From Acidimicrobium ferrooxidans DSM 10331 (GTDB taxonomy: Bacteria; Actinomycetota; Acidimicrobiia; Acidimicrobiales; Acidimicrobiaceae), in NCBI RefSeq assembly GCF_000023265.1, contig NC_013124.1:1368001-1432000 (forward strand): DNA of 64,000 nucleotides, given 5' to 3'. Positions within the stretch are counted from its first letter, which is position 1; each line of letters begins with the position of its first letter. Shown here in pieces: positions 60,619 to 64,000 of the stretch. The position numbers and the translations under genes are program-made. The notes beneath the pieces are model-generated. The model made no database searches, was not told where the DNA came from, and saw nothing but the letters and a program-made list of their open reading frames with translations.

Positions 60619-61653
60619 GTGGCCACCATCCGCCTCTACCCGTCGGGTCGTGAAGTGCCGTGCCCAGAGGGCTCGACAGTGCTCGCGGCCCTCGAGGCTG
60701 AGGGCTGGGCCCTCCCGAACAACTGCCGCGCCGGCACCTGCGGTGAGTGCAAGGTCAAGGTGCGCCAGGGCGAGTTCGACCAAGGTTTCGTCCTCGACAT
60801 GGCGCTCTCCCCGGCCGAGCGAGCCGAGGGCTACGGCGCCATGTGCATGGCCAAGCCGCTGTCCGACGTGCTCGAGATCGAGTGGGGCACGATCGATGCA
60901 CGTCCGCTCCTCTTCCCACCCCGGCGCGACGTTCCCTTCACGCTCGTCGACGCGATCGAGCGCACCCCCGCCATCACCGAACTCGTGCTGCGACCCGACG
61001 AGGAGCCGCTGCGTTACTGGCCGGGCCAGTACGTGCACCTCGGCAACCCCCCGGACGCGCCGCGGCGGGCCTACTCGATCGCCAACGCCCCGCGCGCGGA
61101 CGGTGAGCTGCACTTCTTCGTCACGCGCGAACGCTTCGGCCGCACCAGCGCGTGGCTGCTCGACCGTCGGCCCGGCGACGAGCTCCGCCTCGATGGACCC
61201 TACGGCGCCTTCATCGGCGACCCGTCGATCGCCACGCCCGTGGTCTGCCTGGCGGCCGGCTCGGGACTCGCACCGATCCTCGCGCTCACCGACGCCGCGC
61301 TCCGTCGTGGGTTCGCCCATCCGGTCACGCTCGTGCTCTCCGCACGCACCGAGGCCGACGTGTACCCGCGTGGCCTGCTCGCACACCTCGAGCGGCGCTA
61401 TGGGAACTTCCACTTCGTGCGCACCTTGACACGCGACGAGGGCCCACCACCTCGCGGCCGCATCCCTGCCATCTTGGCCGATCTCGTCGGCACGCTCGCC
61501 GGGGTCGCGGTCTTCATCGCCGGTCCGGAGGCCTTCGTCGAGGACACGCGCCGGGCATGTCTCGCGCTCGGCGCCGATCCGTCGTCGCTGTATCGAGAGC
61601 CCTACGTCCCCCAGGACGACCTCGGTTCCTTGTCGGTCCTTGGGCCGTGGTGA
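60619..61653 (+). CDS. Ferredoxin-NAD(P)H reductase, probable oxygenase reductase
   Basis: This 344-aa flavoprotein should pass electrons from NAD(P)H through FAD to a 2Fe-2S cluster. The N-terminal plant-type ferredoxin domain has CRAGTCGECKVKV and a fourth Cys in GAMCMAKPL. An FAD domain with RRAYSIANAPRADGE and an NAD domain with CLAAGSGLAPILALTD and FIAGPEAFVED follow. This order matches reductases of multicomponent oxygenases. AAAGGAGG precedes GTG 60619. It is divergent from the diiron protein and probably serves as its reductase. The gap to putA is 22 bp. Confidence 0.9.
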   Translation: MATIRLYPSGREVPCPEGSTVLAALEAEGWALPNNCRAGTCGECKVKVRQGEFDQGFVLDMALSPAERAEGYGAMCMAKPLSDVLEIEWGTIDARPLLFPPRRDVPFTLVDAIERTPAITELVLRPDEEPLRYWPGQYVHLGNPPDAPRRAYSIANAPRADGELHFFVTRERFGRTSAWLLDRRPGDELRLDGPYGAFIGDPSIATPVVCLAAGSGLAPILALTDAALRRGFAHPVTLVLSARTEADVYPRGLLAHLERRYGNFHFVRTLTRDEGPPPRGRIPAILADLVGTLAGVAVFIAGPEAFVEDTRRACLALGADPSSLYREPYVPQDDLGSLSVLGPW

Positions 61654-61663
61654 GCACGTTTGG

Positions 61664-61669
61664 TAGGCT
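61664..61669 (+). promoter_or_regulatory. -10 box of putA (leaderless)
   Basis: TAGGCT ends 6 nt before ATG 61676 with no room for a ribosome site, so putA mRNA is probably leaderless. Confidence 0.5.
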
Positions 61670-61675
61670 CCGGCC

Positions 61676-64000
61676 ATGACTGTCTCCCAGGCACGCATCG
61701 AGGCCATCGGTCGTGAGCTCGCCTCCGTCGAGGGTGCGAGCGGTGTGTTCGGCATGCACGGTCTCGCTGGCCGGATCATGGCCCAAGCCCTCGACGATCC
61801 TGGCTTTCGCGCCAACCTCTTCCAACTCGTCGACGTGTTTCCTGCCCTCGCCGACGCCGACGACGTCGCAGACCACGTCCGCGATTACCTCGCAGAGCGT
61901 GCACCGATGTGGATGCGCACCGGACAGCGCCTCGCCGAACGCGTCCCTTCGGGCCGCTGGCTGCTCGAGCGCATCACCCGCGAGAACATCCTCCAGATGG
62001 CGAGGCAGTTCATCGTGGCTGAAGCGCCCGACGGCGTCGTCGGCGGCGTGGGCGCGCTCGCCGCCCTCGGCTACTCCTCGACCGTGGATCTCCTCGGCGA
62101 GAAGGTGATCACCGCCGAGGAGTCGGCGCGCTACCTCGACACCATCGGCGAGATCCACGACCACCTCGTGCGCGCACGCCCCGTCCTCGAAGCCCGCGGA
62201 CCGCTCATCGGGCCGACGGTCTCCATCTCGGTGAAGCCAAGTGCCCTCAGCCCTCGCTGGTCGCCGCTCGCCCACGATCTCGTCGTCGATGAGGTCGTGA
62301 GCCGCCTCGAACCGCTCCTCAAGCGCGCCCAGACCGAGGGTTCGCTGGTCTTTCTCGACATGGAGCACTACGACACCTACGAGACGACGCTCGCGGTCTT
62401 CCGGCGCATCATCGCCGACCCAGGGCTCGCCGAGCTGCAGATCGGGATCGTCCTCCAGGCCTATCTCCGCCGACACCTCGGCGAGCTCGAGCGACTGCTC
62501 GCCGAGATCCCGAGCGCCACGCACCTGCGCGTCTGGATCCGCCTCGTCAAGGGCGCCTACTGGGACACCGAGGTCTCCCAAGCCGTCACGGAGAGCGTCG
62601 AGCCGCCGGTCTTCGTCGACAAGGCCGACACCGATCGCAGCTACGAGCGCTCGGTGGCGATGTTGCTCGACGCCGCCGATCGCGTCCACCCTGCGTTCGC
62701 CTCGCACAACCTCCGCAGCCTCGCCGTCGTGCTCGCCGAGGCAGAGGCGCGCCGTCTCGACCCGGACCGCTTCGAGATCCAGATGCTCTACGGCATGGCC
62801 GAACCGCTCGCCACCGCGGTACGCCGCTACGGCGCAGCCGTGCGCATCTACGCTCCGGTCGGCTCGCTCCTGCCCGGGATGAGCTATCTCGTGCGTCGCC
62901 TCCTCGAGAACACCTCCAACTCCTCGTTCGTTCGCCATCGCTTCGGCGATCGAGAAGGCCTGGACGAGCTGCTCGCTCCGCCGCGCTCCCGTCCGGCCAC
63001 CGTCGTGCCCCCGAGCGTGCCGCCTGGCTATCGTCACACCCCACAGACGCAGTTCCGTCACGGCGACGTCCGCGCCGCCCAACGAGCCACGCTCGAAGCG
63101 CTCGCCGCACAGATCGCGGCCTCGCCACGATCGGTCCCGGCTCGCCTCGGCGCAGAGCGGCTCCTCGGCACGCGCCTCGCGGGGAGTCGCAACCCCGCCC
63201 ATCGGGACGTGGTCGTGGCGCAGTGGGCCGACCACGACCCCACCATCGTCGAGGCTGCGGTCGCAACCGCAGAGCGCGCGGCCCGGGCCCTCGGCGACCT
63301 CGGCCTCGCTGGGCGCGCCGCCATCTGCGAACGCGCCGCCGCCTACCTCGCCGACCATCGACGCGAGATCGTCGCCACCGAAGTCCTCGAAGCGGCCAAG
63401 CCGTGGGTCGAGGCCGACAACGACGTGGGCGAGGCGATCGACTTCTTGCACTACTACGCCCAGATGGCACGGCGCCTCGAGCGGGCCGACCGCCTCGACT
63501 CCCCGCCGGGCGAACGCAACCGCCTGCACTATCGTCCGCGCGGCGTCACCGCCGTCATCCCGCCGTGGAACTTTCCGCTCGCGATCCCGATGGGCATGAC
63601 GGCCGCCGCCCTCGTGACGGGCAACCCGACGATCCTGAAGCCCGCCGAACAGACGCCTCTCACCGCCAGCTTCATCGCCGATGCCTTCGAGGCTGCAGGG
63701 CTGCCGCCCGGAGCGTTGGTCTTCCTCCCTGGCCGCGGCGAGACCATCGGCCAAGCCCTCGTCGAGCACCCCCAGGTGGCGACCATCGCCTTCACCGGCT
63801 CCAAGGCCGTCGGTCTCGACATCGTGGCGCGCGCCGCAACGCTGCGCCCCGGTCAGCGCGCGCTGAAGCGGGTCATCGCCGAGCTCGGCGGCAAGAACGC
63901 CATCATCGTCGATGCCGATGCGGATCTCGACCAAGCGGTTCCGGGCGTGCTCCAGAGCGCGTTCGGCTTCGCCGGCCAGAAGTGCTCGGCCGCCTCGCGG
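61676..64000 (+). CDS. putA: Bifunctional proline dehydrogenase/P5C dehydrogenase, partial
   Basis: This enzyme oxidises proline to glutamate in two steps. The visible 775 codons run off the right edge without a stop. Residues about 1-440 are the FAD-containing proline dehydrogenase barrel ([74 protein letters not shown]). From about 500 the aldehyde dehydrogenase domain follows, with [27 protein letters not shown], the ELGGKN Glu (about 738) and the nucleophile Cys in [11 protein letters not shown] at the edge. No N-terminal DNA-binding domain is present, so it should not act as its own repressor. Confidence 0.93.
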   Translation, partial: MTVSQARIEAIGRELASVEGASGVFGMHGLAGRIMAQALDDPGFRANLFQLVDVFPALADADDVADHVRDYLAERAPMWMRTGQRLAERVPSGRWLLERITRENILQMARQFIVAEAPDGVVGGVGALAALGYSSTVDLLGEKVITAEESARYLDTIGEIHDHLVRARPVLEARGPLIGPTVSISVKPSALSPRWSPLAHDLVVDEVVSRLEPLLKRAQTEGSLVFLDMEHYDTYETTLAVFRRIIADPGLAELQIGIVLQAYLRRHLGELERLLAEIPSATHLRVWIRLVKGAYWDTEVSQAVTESVEPPVFVDKADTDRSYERSVAMLLDAADRVHPAFASHNLRSLAVVLAEAEARRLDPDRFEIQMLYGMAEPLATAVRRYGAAVRIYAPVGSLLPGMSYLVRRLLENTSNSSFVRHRFGDREGLDELLAPPRSRPATVVPPSVPPGYRHTPQTQFRHGDVRAAQRATLEALAAQIAASPRSVPARLGAERLLGTRLAGSRNPAHRDVVVAQWADHDPTIVEAAVATAERAARALGDLGLAGRAAICERAAAYLADHRREIVATEVLEAAKPWVEADNDVGEAIDFLHYYAQMARRLERADRLDSPPGERNRLHYRPRGVTAVIPPWNFPLAIPMGMTAAALVTGNPTILKPAEQTPLTASFIADAFEAAGLPPGALVFLPGRGETIGQALVEHPQVATIAFTGSKAVGLDIVARAATLRPGQRALKRVIAELGGKNAIIVDADADLDQAVPGVLQSAFGFAGQKCSAASR

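Noticed and set aside
61514-63934. 806-codon minus-strand open frame opposite putA
   Set aside because: It is the GC-bias shadow of putA and reads as low-complexity Arg/Glu/Asp/Gly sequence. The plus strand carries clear PRODH and ALDH motifs.

Overview
This 64-kb window comes from a high-GC chromosome, most likely of an actinobacterium. I infer this from the strong GC bias at third codon positions, the HtpX-PspAB pair, ScpA/ScpB next to an RluB-type pseudouridine synthase, CUT1 sugar transport genes, and a small cysteine-rich protein whose start motif is common in Actinobacteria. The class (perhaps Acidimicrobiia) is a guess. Many genes have a TANNNT -10 box 6-8 nt upstream of the start codon, which suggests leaderless mRNAs.

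Layout. 1-4330 is the decayed end of an integrative element next to a tRNA-Ala-like gene. It holds IS3-family copies and remnants, an hsdR pseudogene split by a complete 1282-bp IS3 element, and an integrase cut short by another transposase remnant. leuS follows, with a 1771-bp IS1182-family element inserted exactly at its stop codon. After tRNA-Lys and a 17-bp tandem array come a D-Ala-D-Ala dipeptidase, an APC permease and its divergent GntR regulator. A six-gene alpha-glucoside uptake cluster (lacI, binding protein, two permeases, GH13 enzyme, ATPase) lies at 12.6-20 kb on the minus strand. At 20.4-28.7 kb are a small cysteine-rich protein, two membrane proteins, tRNA-His with a 16-bp tandem array, cysK-cysE, mutY, a regulator/MFS pair and a lipoprotein. 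A second decayed island (IS3 orfA remnant, HepT/MntA toxin-antitoxin, integrase remnant) sits against tRNA-Pro at 28.9-30.3 kb.

30.3-51 kb is mainly housekeeping: a PAS-chemoreceptor-like protein, an MBL-fold hydrolase, an acyl-CoA carboxylase subunit, der with a DUF512 radical-SAM-like protein, ispH, cmk-plsC, htpX-pspAB, the GNAT-scpA-scpB-rluB-aroH-aroA run, glcDEF, an SDR and dgt. A PadR regulator resembling the nickel sensor YqjI and a DsrE protein follow.

The last 12 kb looks like one catabolic module. A minus-strand operon (R2-like diiron protein, 3-hydroxyacyl-CoA dehydrogenase, two crotonase-fold enzymes, TetR, thioesterase, thiolase) is divergent from a ferredoxin-NAD(P)H reductase. 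A 14-bp palindrome between them recurs upstream of a separate acyl-CoA ligase, so the ligase, the diiron/reductase pair and the beta-oxidation genes are probably one TetR regulon. A bifunctional proline dehydrogenase gene (putA) runs off the right edge.
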